Assembly (NCBI GenBank): GCA_937899625.1
Contig: CALCCB010000096.1
Span: 1-41,747, forward strand
Direction of reading: 5' to 3'
From: an uncultured Bacteroidota bacterium
Lineage (GTDB): Bacteria > Bacteroidota > Bacteroidia > Flavobacteriales_D > Crocinitomicaceae
Length of the DNA: 41,747 bases
Under the pieces are notes generated by a model, which saw only the letters and a list, made by a program, of their open reading frames with translations, was not told the origin of the DNA and made no database searches. The position numbers and the translations under genes are program-made. Every line of letters starts with the position of its first letter. Within the stretch, counting starts at the first letter, position 1. Positions 1-7,996 of the stretch are shown in pieces.

Positions 1-1
1 T

Positions 2-871
2 TTCACAGCAGCCAATGACGTTGAATGTCTGAAAAAAGTGCGTGATGTGCTGACATATATGCCGCAGAACGCAAATGAAAAGCCACCGAGTCCAACTCAA
101 TATTCATTCTCTGCCTCCAAGCTGGAATCAATCGGGAATATACTTCCTGATAACGTTAATGTACCGTATGATATCAGAAAGGTGGTGGATTGTGTCATTG
201 ACGATAACAGCTTCAGAGAAGTACATGAAGATTTCGCAAAGAATATAGTAGTTGGTTTTGCAAGACTGGAAGGACAGACCATAGGAATTGTGGCCAATCA
301 GCCTGCAGCACTTGCGGGAGTTCTTGATATCGATGCATCGCGCAAAGGGGCCCGTTTTGTGCGCTTCTGTGACGCATTCAATATTCCGCTTTTGGTATTT
401 GAAGATGTGCCTGGATTCCTTCCTGGAACCGATCAGGAATGGAGAGGGATCATTACGCATGGAGCAAAATTACTATATGCATTCTCCGAAGCTACTGTTC
501 CAAGAATTACCGTGATTACGCGTAAGGCATACGGAGGAGCTTTCGACGTGATGAATTCGAAAAGCATTGGAGCTGACCTCAACTTTGCCTGGCCAACCGC
601 TGAGATCGCAGTTATGGGAGCAAAAGGTGCAGCGGAGATCATTTTCAAAAGAGAAATCGCAGAAGCGGCTGATCCACAAGCGAAATGGTTGGAGAAGGAA
701 GCTGAATATGCTGAAATGTTCGCGAATCCATACCGTGCAGCTGAAAGAGGAATAGTGGATGACGTAATCCTGCCTTCTGAAACACGTGAAAAGGTAATTG
801 CAGGATTCAAAATGCTTGAAAATAAAGCAGAAGTCTTACCCAAGAAAAAGCACGGAAATATTCCTTTGTAA
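2..871 (+). CDS. Acyl-CoA carboxylase carboxyltransferase (beta) subunit, 5' truncated by window edge
   Basis: This is the C-terminal 289 residues of a biotin-dependent acyl-CoA carboxylase carboxyltransferase subunit of the propionyl-CoA/methylmalonyl-CoA type, which moves CO2 from carboxybiotin to an acyl-CoA. The frame is open to the left edge, so the gene begins outside the window; the ATG at 38 is internal. Visible family marks are the oxyanion-hole stretch VFEDVPGFLPGTDQEWRGII, then RKAYGGAFDVMNSK and FAWPTAEIAVMGAKGAAEII, and an end of the usual type (NPYRAAERGIVDDVI...GNIPL). Full-length relatives are about 510-520 residues, so a little under half is missing. Substrate (propionyl-CoA versus another short acyl-CoA) cannot be settled from this part. 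No clear terminator follows. Confidence 0.93.
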   Translation, partial: FTAANDVECLKKVRDVLTYMPQNANEKPPSPTQYSFSASKLESIGNILPDNVNVPYDIRKVVDCVIDDNSFREVHEDFAKNIVVGFARLEGQTIGIVANQPAALAGVLDIDASRKGARFVRFCDAFNIPLLVFEDVPGFLPGTDQEWRGIITHGAKLLYAFSEATVPRITVITRKAYGGAFDVMNSKSIGADLNFAWPTAEIAVMGAKGAAEIIFKREIAEAADPQAKWLEKEAEYAEMFANPYRAAERGIVDDVILPSETREKVIAGFKMLENKAEVLPKKKHGNIPL

Positions 872-977
872 AATATTTTTTCTAAATTAATCCACAATAG
901 ATCATACTTACTTCAAGTTTGCTTTGTTTCCCATGAAACTGTTCGATTAATTGTTTTCATTATTAAATTGTTTATGT

Positions 978-2165
978 ATGTTACATTTTTTTTCCTCAAG
1001 TACACGCTCTGTTAGCACTAGTAGAGGTGTACAGGAATGTCTTGAATCTGCAATGGGTTCTGAGTATAGCAAATCAAGTCTTTTGATTTTCCATGCCTCC
1101 ATAGGTCATGATTTCAAAGAATTAGTTCAGGAGGCATCAAGATTATCACCTGGTGCTAAAATTTTAGCAGCGTCATGTTGCGGTGTCATTGGTAGAGAAG
1201 GGGTAAGTGAATCCATGAAGGATATTGCGTTAATGGCAATTAAAGGAAATGATTTTCATGTAAGTCATTGTGATGGAATTTATGGGAATAATTCCTTTGA
1301 AAAATCTCTGCATATGGCTAAAGAAATAAAGTCATCCAAGGAAGGTGTTAATATGATTTATTTTCTGGCGTCAGGGATTGACATAGATAACGATGAATGC
1401 ATAAGAGCAATTCAAGAAGTATTTGGTAAGGGTGTTACCATTTTCGGTGCTACCTCTGCAGATAATATGAGAGGGGTAATTAATTTTCAGGCTGTTGATA
1501 ATGAGGTGTTTGAACATGGTGCATATATGGTTGGTTTTTGTGACCCAAATTTAAAGGTTGAAACACAAGCCACACATGGATTTGTGAGGACAGGGGATCC
1601 AATGGTCGTAACGAAATCAACGGGACATATTATTCATGAATTAGATGGCCGACCAGCTTGGGAAGTGTTTACAGAGAGACTCGGTTTGGATTCGACGGCA
1701 GAATGTGGAGACACCATACCAATTGGTGCCCTTGGAGAGAAACTATCTAAAGAATTGACAAAAGAATATGGCAATGACCTTTTACTGAGAGTTGTCACAA
1801 AACATGATGGGAATGACATGTACTATGCAACTACAATTTCTGAGGGAACCGAATTGTGGTTGACAGAGAGGGATGAGCAACTGATTTTCTCAGAGATGGA
1901 TAAGATGGTGAAGGAAATGAAAAGCAGGATTGGTGATAAAGAGGTTGTGGCGGTTTTCCATGCTGACTGCCTTGCAAGAGGTAGGTTCTTGTTCAATAGA
2001 ATTGTAAAAGAAGAACTGGTATCCAGAATGCAATATCCTTTTTATACAAATAATGAGTGTCCTCCATGGCTTGGTATGTATGGTTTTGGAGAAATTGCGA
2101 GATTAGGTGGAGAGAATACCTATCATAATTATACAACAGCTCTATATGTAATTTACAAGGATTAA
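978..2165 (+). CDS. FIST domain signal-transduction protein
   Basis: A 395-residue protein with a FIST_N domain (about residues 15-205) followed by a FIST_C domain (about 220-375). FIST proteins are thought to sense small ligands, possibly amino acids, and occur beside histidine kinases and diguanylate cyclases; the ligand here is unknown. Typical FIST features seen are AASCCGVIGREGV, the glycine-rich GVTIFGATSADN, FCDPNLKVETQATHGF before the second domain, and the end YPFYTNNECPPWLGMYGFGEIARLGG...HNYTTALYVI. The open frame can extend to a TTG at 951, but the ATG at 978 gives the normal N-terminus. There is no signal peptide, so it is probably cytoplasmic. Its stop overlaps the region where the histidine kinase must start. 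The DNA is more AT-rich than the neighbouring carboxylase and aspS genes. Confidence 0.88.
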   Translation: MLHFFSSSTRSVSTSRGVQECLESAMGSEYSKSSLLIFHASIGHDFKELVQEASRLSPGAKILAASCCGVIGREGVSESMKDIALMAIKGNDFHVSHCDGIYGNNSFEKSLHMAKEIKSSKEGVNMIYFLASGIDIDNDECIRAIQEVFGKGVTIFGATSADNMRGVINFQAVDNEVFEHGAYMVGFCDPNLKVETQATHGFVRTGDPMVVTKSTGHIIHELDGRPAWEVFTERLGLDSTAECGDTIPIGALGEKLSKELTKEYGNDLLLRVVTKHDGNDMYYATTISEGTELWLTERDEQLIFSEMDKMVKEMKSRIGDKEVVAVFHADCLARGRFLFNRIVKEELVSRMQYPFYTNNECPPWLGMYGFGEIARLGGENTYHNYTTALYVIYKD

Positions 2166-2253
2166 ATTCATTTATCTGAAAATAGACCCTACATATGAAG
2201 CACTGATTCTGCAAAACAGGGATCTCCAAAATAAATTAGCGAAATATTCTTCC

Positions 2254-4317
2254 TTGCAGCAGGAATTGATCAACACAAAAGATGTTATTGATCAGGAACT
2301 TGTTCGGTATAAAAGGATGAATAGGTTTTTTTCGGAGGCTGTTCGACAGAATAATCTAAATAAACTTCTGGCTTTGACAGCGGAAGCAATTGTTGATATT
2401 TTTGAATATCAAATCGGGTTTATTTGCTTTAACACCTTTAATTCTGTCGAGCAAAACACCAAATTCATTATTGAAGGTGCAACTTCAAGAGATAAAGAAG
2501 AAGTAGTAGAAAACCTTCAATCTTTATCAGAAATAAATATATACAGCGGTTTAATCAAAAGATTTGATGAAGAGGAGATAAAACTGTTTTTGAATGCTCC
2601 TCGAATTTCTTTCGCTTTAATGTCCAAAAAATTAATCATTGGAGGAGATTTATCATTGCTTATAGGTGCTTCTGTAGAACTGAACTTTAAAGACAATTAT
2701 AGAATCAATGAACCTACAAAAGAGTCTCTTTTTTCATTGTTCATTCAACAAGTTGAAGGAATTATTATCAATTTAATCTCGCTGAGGAAAAACAAGGAAA
2801 ATTTACTGTTGATTCAAAAATCTGAAATTGAACTCAAAAAGCTTTCTTTGATTGCAACAAATACTCACAATGCAATTATTATAAGCGATAACTATGGCAG
2901 GGTTGAATGGATCAATGAGGCATTTACTCAGTTATCAGGATATTCAATTGAAGAGATGAGGGGTAAAAAACCTAAAGATATTGTTCAGGTAATTGATGAA
3001 CGTACTCTCACTGCAAGAGAACTTCTTAAAGAAAAATTGAAAAATGGGGAATTTGTTGAAACCCAAATTATAAACAGAAATAAATATGGTAAGGAGTATG
3101 TGATTGAAGTTCAAATTACCCCAATTCTGGATGACGAAGGAGAAGTATTAAATTTTATCGCAATCCAAAAAGATATAACCCAAGAGGTCCTGCAAAAAAA
3201 TGAATTGTTACGGATGAACCACAGAATTAGTGAGATAACGAGAGGGGCAAAAGTTGGTATGTGGGAATTCAATCCCGAAGTCAATGAGACTGAATGGAAT
3301 GATGTTATGTACGATATATATGAAGTGGATAAAAGTTGTGGGCTCTCCAAATTTGAAATTTCGAAAAAATCTATCCATCCTGATGATCTGGATCGAGTAC
3401 TTTCTTCTATTGACAATGTGTTGAGCGGGAGTATTGACAAAAAGAACATAGAATATCGATTATTAATTGAGGAAAAGCTAAAATTTGTCAAAACAATTGC
3501 GTTCATTGAATACAACTCAGAAGGGAAAAAAAGAATACTGGGTTCGACAATAGATATTTCAGAATCTAAGAATTTTGAAAACACTTTAATTCTTAAAAAT
3601 GAGGAGCTCTCCAAAATCAATAAGGAACTTGATCAATTCGTATATAGTGTTTCTCACGACCTTAGGGCCCCTCTTCTATCAGTAAAAGGTATTGTGTCAT
3701 TGATGGAAGATTCAGAAATTGATGAGGAAAACAAACAATATTTAACATTGATTGAAGCAAGTGTAAATCGCCTTGATCAAACGATTTTGGAAATTTTAGA
3801 ATATTCAAGAAATTCCAGATTAGATTTAGATATTAAGCGTTTTGATCTTACAAATCAAGTCAGAAGAATTTTCAAGGATCTCGAACATCTTTCTGATAAG
3901 CATGTTAAGTTGGCAGTTTCACCTGAAGAAACTTTTATGGTTGATTTGGATGAGAAGAGGTTAGAAAAATTACTATATAATCTAATTTCTAATGGGATCA
4001 AATACAGTGATTTGAATAAAACCGATCCGTTTGTGCTTGTGAAAATGATGCAGGATGAACACTTTTATCAAATATCGGTTTCAGATAATGGTGAGGGCAT
4101 AGAGGAAAAGCATCATTTGAATATCTTTGACATGTTTTATCGAGCCTCAGTGAAAAAGAATGGGACAGGTTTAGGCTTATATCTTTGCAAGGAAATTGTC
4201 TTGAAATTGGAAGGTGAGTTAACATTACAATCTCAAAAGGGAAAAGGATCGGAATTTATTATTAAACTGCCAAAAATAAAGTTTCAAAAGAATGAAGTAT
4301 TTTTTGATAGACGATGA
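2254..4317 (+). CDS. PAS-PAS sensor histidine kinase (non-ATG start, N-terminus probably extends upstream)
   Basis: A soluble-looking histidine kinase of 687 residues counted from a TTG at 2254. Order: a GAF-like N-terminal region (about 20-185), PAS 1 (about 195-315, NAIIISDNYGRVEWINEAFT), PAS 2 (about 325-440, GMWEFNPEVNETEWND), HisKA with the H-box SVSHDLRAPL (phospho-acceptor H468), then HATPase_c with N-box LISNGIKYS, G1 box DNGEGIEE, F-box FDMFYRA and G2 GTGLGLYLCK. No membrane segment is seen. The frame stays open upstream to 2152 and encodes a plausible charged helix (EALILQNRDLQNKLAKYSSL) running into the start, but it contains no ATG or GTG. Possible starts are ATT at 2161, CTG at 2176 or TTG at 2254, so translation may be coupled to the FIST stop at 2163. 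The 3' end overlaps the response regulator by 26 bp. The likely partner sensor is the FIST protein. Confidence 0.88.
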   Translation: MQQELINTKDVIDQELVRYKRMNRFFSEAVRQNNLNKLLALTAEAIVDIFEYQIGFICFNTFNSVEQNTKFIIEGATSRDKEEVVENLQSLSEINIYSGLIKRFDEEEIKLFLNAPRISFALMSKKLIIGGDLSLLIGASVELNFKDNYRINEPTKESLFSLFIQQVEGIIINLISLRKNKENLLLIQKSEIELKKLSLIATNTHNAIIISDNYGRVEWINEAFTQLSGYSIEEMRGKKPKDIVQVIDERTLTARELLKEKLKNGEFVETQIINRNKYGKEYVIEVQITPILDDEGEVLNFIAIQKDITQEVLQKNELLRMNHRISEITRGAKVGMWEFNPEVNETEWNDVMYDIYEVDKSCGLSKFEISKKSIHPDDLDRVLSSIDNVLSGSIDKKNIEYRLLIEEKLKFVKTIAFIEYNSEGKKRILGSTIDISESKNFENTLILKNEELSKINKELDQFVYSVSHDLRAPLLSVKGIVSLMEDSEIDEENKQYLTLIEASVNRLDQTILEILEYSRNSRLDLDIKRFDLTNQVRRIFKDLEHLSDKHVKLAVSPEETFMVDLDEKRLEKLLYNLISNGIKYSDLNKTDPFVLVKMMQDEHFYQISVSDNGEGIEEKHHLNIFDMFYRASVKKNGTGLGLYLCKEIVLKLEGELTLQSQKGKGSEFIIKLPKIKFQKNEVFFDRR

Positions 4318-4675
4318 TGATATTATATCAATAATACATCCACAAATAATTAAAAAAGCTGATTCAGATGCAGAAATTAAAGTTTTCAAGAATAGCGAAG
4401 AAGCATTTGATTTACTAAAGAAAATTCAGATTAGTAACCTGAGAATCCCTGATTTCATTTTTTTGGATATCAATATGCCTTTTCTTACGGGATTTGAATT
4501 TTTGGATCAATTTTCTGAGGATCAAAAGATTTATTTTTCATTGACGAAGTTTATAATCTTATCATCGTCAATTGATTCCAAAGATTTGGAGAAGTCGAAA
4601 AAATATCCAATGGTTTATGATTTCATTCATAAACCATTAACGAAAGAATACATTAAGTCTTTAATTGAAGCTTGA
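4292..4675 (+). CDS. Single-domain response regulator (receiver only)
   Basis: A 127-residue CheY-like receiver with no output domain. The acidic pocket is DDDD at residues 7-10, the phospho-acceptor is D59 in FLDINMP, the switch serines are S91-S93 (ILSSS) and the conserved lysine is K114 in HKPL. The gene overlaps the histidine kinase by 26 bp, which strongly implies co-translation and a cognate pair. Without an output domain it must act by protein-protein contact, or pass phosphate on to another protein. Such small receivers are common beside PAS-rich kinases in Bacteroidota. AT-rich like the two genes before it. The FIST-kinase-regulator unit ends here; I see no convincing hairpin before the aspS promoter. 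Confidence 0.9.
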   Translation: MKYFLIDDDDIISIIHPQIIKKADSDAEIKVFKNSEEAFDLLKKIQISNLRIPDFIFLDINMPFLTGFEFLDQFSEDQKIYFSLTKFIILSSSIDSKDLEKSKKYPMVYDFIHKPLTKEYIKSLIEA

Positions 4676-4726
4676 TCGTCTAAATTTTGAAGCGGAATTG
4701 AACTGCTGTAATGACTAACTATTCAT

Positions 4727-4734
4727 TACATTTG
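4727..4734 (+). promoter_or_regulatory. -7 promoter element for aspS
   Basis: TACATTTG matches the Bacteroidota -7 consensus TAnnTTTG and ends 20 nt before the aspS ATG. The best upstream TTG (4698-4700) is 26 nt away, wider than ideal for a -33 box, so only the -7 element is firm. Confidence 0.5.
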
Positions 4735-4753
4735 TCAACTCAAAATTCAACTT

Positions 4754-6499
4754 ATGTTCAGATCACACACCAACGGCGAATTACGTGCTTCAAATATTGG
4801 ATCTACAGTTACTCTTGCAGGATGGGTGCAGCGCTCCAGAGACCTTGGAGGAATGACCTTCATCGATCTTCGCGACCGTTATGGAATAACTCAGTTGGCT
4901 TTCAACATGGAAGACAATCCAGATCTATGTGCGAAGGCTAGAAAGCTTGGACGTGAATTCGTGATCCAGGTAACTGGACAAGTGATCGAACGTTCAAGCA
5001 AGAATAAAAACCTAGCAACCGGAGATATCGAGATCAAAGTAACTGAACTGAATTTATTGAATGCGTCTAAAACTCCTCCTTTCACCATTGAAGATGAAAC
5101 GGATGGGGGTGATGAATTACGTATGCAATACCGCTATCTGGATCTTAGAAGAAATCCGGTTCAGCAGAAATTAATGTTGAGAAATAAAGTGGCTTTGGAA
5201 ACGAGAATTTATCTGAATTCTCAGAATTTCCTTGATGTTGAAACGCCGGTATTGATTAAGTCTACTCCTGAAGGAGCCCGTGATTTTGTCGTGCCTTCAA
5301 GAATGAATCAAGGTCAATTTTATGCCCTTCCTCAATCGCCGCAGACCTTCAAGCAGTTGTTGATGGTTTCTGGTTTTGACAGATATTACCAGATCGTGAA
5401 ATGTTTCCGTGACGAAGACTTACGTGCTGACCGTCAACCTGAGTTTACACAGATCGACTGTGAAATGGCTTTTGTAGAGCAGGATGATATCTTGAATACC
5501 TTCGAGGGATTAGTAAAGCATTTGTTTAAGACTGTAAGAGGTGTTGAGTTTTCTGAGGCTTTCCCGAGAATGAGCTTTGAGGAGGCAATGGAACGTTACG
5601 GATCAGACAAGCCAGATATTCGTTTCGGAATGGAGTTCGTTTACTTGAATGATGTCGCTCAAGGAAAAGGGTTCTCCATCTTTGACAGTGCAGAGGCTGT
5701 TATCGCAATCAATGCTGAAGGATGCGCAGAATATACACGTAAACAGCTCGATGATCTGACGGAATGGGTGAAGCGTCCGCAGATCGGTGCCAAAGGTATG
5801 GTGTATGTAAAATGTAACGCAGACGGCACCTACAAATCGTCAGTAGATAAATTCTATTCTCAGGAAGATCTTGCAGAATGGGCTCAAAAAGCGAATGCAA
5901 AACCTGGAGACCTTCTGTTTGTATTAAGTGGTGATCTGGAAAAAACCAGAAAGCAAATGAATGAACTTCGTTTGCATATGGGGAACGATTTGGGATTGAG
6001 AGATCCAAATGTATTCAAACCGCTGTGGGTACTTGATTTCCCGCTATTGGAATGGGATGAAGAGTCGGGACGTTATCACGCAATGCACCACCCGTTCACA
6101 TCGCCAAAACCAGAGGATTTTCATCTGATTGAAACTGATCCAGGAAAAGTTCGTGCGAATGCCTACGACCTTGCCATGAATGGCGTAGAATTAGGAGGTG
6201 GATCGATAAGAATACATGACAGAGACCTTCAGTCTAGAATGTTTGATCTGTTAGGATTTACAAAAGAAGAAGCTCAGGCGCAGTTTGGCTTCTTGATGAG
6301 TGCTTTTGAATACGGTGCGCCGCCTCATGGAGGTTTGGCTTTTGGGTTAGACCGATTAGTAGCTACTATGGGTGGTTCTGAATCTATTCGTGATTACATA
6401 GCATTCCCTAAGAACAACAGCGGAAGGGATACGATGATCGATGCACCCTCTCCATTGAATGCTGAACAAATGAAAGAGCTAGGGATCAAACTTGACTAA
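4754..6499 (+). CDS. aspS: Aspartyl-tRNA synthetase
   Basis: Class II aminoacyl-tRNA synthetase (581 residues) that charges tRNA-Asp with aspartate. The N-terminal OB-fold anticodon-binding domain covers about residues 1-105 ([24 protein letters not shown]). The catalytic core shows motif 1 ([15 protein letters not shown]), the flipping region [13 protein letters not shown], motif 2 ([19 protein letters not shown]) and motif 3 ([15 protein letters not shown]). The bacterial GAD insertion lies between motifs 2 and 3 (about 280-410), and the length fits the bacterial type. The ATG at 4754 starts directly at the conserved [10 protein letters not shown] and lies 20 nt after a perfect -7 element. 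Whether it also charges tRNA-Asn cannot be judged without knowing if gatCAB or asnS exists elsewhere. An intrinsic terminator follows 22 bp after the stop. Confidence 0.97.
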   Translation: MFRSHTNGELRASNIGSTVTLAGWVQRSRDLGGMTFIDLRDRYGITQLAFNMEDNPDLCAKARKLGREFVIQVTGQVIERSSKNKNLATGDIEIKVTELNLLNASKTPPFTIEDETDGGDELRMQYRYLDLRRNPVQQKLMLRNKVALETRIYLNSQNFLDVETPVLIKSTPEGARDFVVPSRMNQGQFYALPQSPQTFKQLLMVSGFDRYYQIVKCFRDEDLRADRQPEFTQIDCEMAFVEQDDILNTFEGLVKHLFKTVRGVEFSEAFPRMSFEEAMERYGSDKPDIRFGMEFVYLNDVAQGKGFSIFDSAEAVIAINAEGCAEYTRKQLDDLTEWVKRPQIGAKGMVYVKCNADGTYKSSVDKFYSQEDLAEWAQKANAKPGDLLFVLSGDLEKTRKQMNELRLHMGNDLGLRDPNVFKPLWVLDFPLLEWDEESGRYHAMHHPFTSPKPEDFHLIETDPGKVRANAYDLAMNGVELGGGSIRIHDRDLQSRMFDLLGFTKEEAQAQFGFLMSAFEYGAPPHGGLAFGLDRLVATMGGSESIRDYIAFPKNNSGRDTMIDAPSPLNAEQMKELGIKLD

Positions 6500-6521
6500 A
6501 AGGTTGATTTTCAAAATAGTT

Positions 6522-6549
6522 AAAAGGGGTGAGTGATCATCCCTTTTTT
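6522..6549 (+). terminator. Intrinsic terminator after aspS
   Basis: An 11-bp stem (6522-6532 with 6537-6547, one G-T wobble), a GTGA loop and a run of six T (6544-6549). It closes the aspS transcript just before the promoter of the decayed beta-lactamase-like gene. Confidence 0.8.
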
Positions 6550-6557
6550 GTTTTCTG

Positions 6558-6565
6558 TATATTTG
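6558..6565 (+). promoter_or_regulatory. -7 promoter element upstream of the beta-lactamase-like pseudogene
   Basis: TATATTTG, a perfect match to TAnnTTTG, ends 15 nt before the ATG at 6580. No good -33 TTG lies about 20 nt upstream because the aspS terminator occupies that space. The promoter appears to have survived the decay of the gene. Confidence 0.4.
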
Positions 6566-6579
6566 ACCAAACTCAGACC

Positions 6580-7575
6580 ATGAAAACACTGTTCCTCGTA
6601 CTGATAAGCGTGTCAACGTTCAGTATTGAATTGTATTCACAGACACTTCCGCCACCTCCCCAGAATATTTCAGATGGATTACAACAATTGCTGGACAATG
6701 CTCTGCCTGGCAATTTTTCGAATCCAGGAGCCGTGCTAGGTGTGGTTATGCCCGGTCAATGGGCTTGGTATGGTGCAACCGGTAATGCCATCTCGGGCAC
6801 TACATCGGGTTGGGAGTATCACAAAATTGATGGTTTCGACGTGTATTCTCAAGTTAGAAGAAGATGGAATGTTGAGTATTGATGACCCCATCGATCTGTA
6901 TTTGAGACCAACATTGATCAACGACACAATCAATGCGAGTAGTACGATCACGATTAAAAATCTATTGAATCATACAAGTGGAATTGCAAATTCTGCGGCT
7001 AATAATTCTTGCCAGCTGAATATCCTGTCAAATCTGACGGCTAGCCACACGCTGGAAGAGGCGGTGTATTGTGGTTCTAGCCAAGGGGAGTTGTTTTCTC
7101 CAGGAACTGATTGGACCTATTCAAACACGAATTATACTCTTTTGGCAATGATCATTCAAGAGCTAACTGGAATGACCTACAGTGATTACATTTCTCAGAC
7201 CATCTTCACTCCAATGGGAATGACAAGTACTGAAATACCGACCACAGATGAGATCAATGGAGATCATATGGGGTGTTACTGGAATATTATGGGAAACTGG
7301 ACGGATCTCACCATCATTGATGCCACAACATATGCAGGGTGGGCAGATGTCGTTTCAAATACCCATGATCTTACCTTATTTATGGATTCATTGTTGAATT
7401 GGGCAATAATCGGTCAGGTTCAACTCGACAAAATGAAAACCATCGATCCGGTAGCAACGAATTAAGGACTGGGAATGGAGTTCAGATCAATTCTTGGAGA
7501 TCCTTATTTTGGGCATTATGGCGAAGTTGGAAATACCAATGGACTTTTCTATTGTCAATTGGGATCAAGCCTTGC
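6580..7575 (+). pseudogene. Serine beta-lactamase-like / D-Ala-D-Ala carboxypeptidase-like hydrolase, broken
   Basis: Remnant of an exported class C beta-lactamase-family hydrolase. From the ATG at 6580 there is a signal peptide (MKTLFLVLISVSTFSIELYS), then residues expected just before the active site (NPGAVLGVVMPGQWAWYG). The frame then moves from phase 1 to phase 2 near 6795. The second frame carries the catalytic SxxK (VGSITKLMVSTCILKLEEDG), the Y-x-N motif (WTYSNTNYTLLAMI) and family sequence up to a TAA at 7463-7465. In the same frame beyond it, homology seems to resume (GLGMEFRSILGDPYFGHYGE), so that TAA looks like a point nonsense change, probably from a tyrosine codon. The tail is lost at about 7545-7575, where EamA transporter sequence begins. 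At least three lesions: a frameshift (perhaps with a small deletion), a nonsense codon and a 3' deletion. Confidence 0.8.
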
Positions 7576-7964
7576 TCATTAGTTTGAATTTTGTTTTTAA
7601 AAAGAAATATCTCGATGGAAAAAATGCTCTTTCGTTGGTGTTTTATCAGTCTGTATTTCAACTTCCTTGGCTGATCCCCATTTTGTTTATTGAGCAGAAC
7701 AGCTTTACCATCAATGCTTTTTGGGCAATTCTAATTTTAGGTTTGTTTGCGACTGTACTATCCTATGGTTTCATCTATGACGGAATGCGATCCGTGAGTA
7801 CCCAAAAAGTAGGTATTCTTCAAAGTATTGAATATGTCCTGCCCGTGATTCTTGGAGTGGTTTTTTTTAACGAACATCCAGACACTTTCGCTTATGACGG
7901 AATCTTTTTAATCCTTGTTTCTTTTGGATTAGCACTTGTTCCATCAAAGAAGGGAGTGAGATAA
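7560..7964 (+). pseudogene. EamA (DMT) transporter, C-terminal half only
   Basis: Only the second EamA repeat of a drug/metabolite-transporter-type permease remains, about 130 residues with roughly four or five hydrophobic helices (LVFYQSVFQLPWLIPILFI, AFWAILILGLFATVLSYG, YVLPVILGVVFF, DGIFLILVSFGLALV). Diagnostic residues include KVGILQSIEYVLPVILGVVFFNE, the usual region before the last helices. Intact relatives are about 290-300 residues with ten helices, so the first half is gone. The open frame reaches back to an ATG at 7494, but that first stretch is beta-lactamase-like DNA read out of frame, so the 156-codon reading frame is a chimera and probably not a functional protein. The junction was most likely made by one deletion spanning two adjacent genes. 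Confidence 0.75.
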
Positions 7965-7969
7965 TTGAC

Positions 7970-7977
7970 TATATTTG
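7970..7977 (+). promoter_or_regulatory. -7 promoter element for the sugar dehydrogenase-like gene
   Basis: TATATTTG (perfect TAnnTTTG) ends 20 nt before the ATG at 7997. No -33 TTG is seen at standard spacing. Confidence 0.45.
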
Positions 7978-7996
7978 AGCACATAAATTGGTGACT

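Noticed and set aside
858-882. AT-only inverted repeat over the end of the carboxylase gene followed by T residues
   Set aside because: The stem would contain only A-T pairs and overlap the coding end; too weak to call a terminator.
951-977. TTG start for the FIST gene
   Set aside because: The extension encodes a short cysteine/leucine-rich peptide unlike FIST N-termini; the ATG at 978 fits better.
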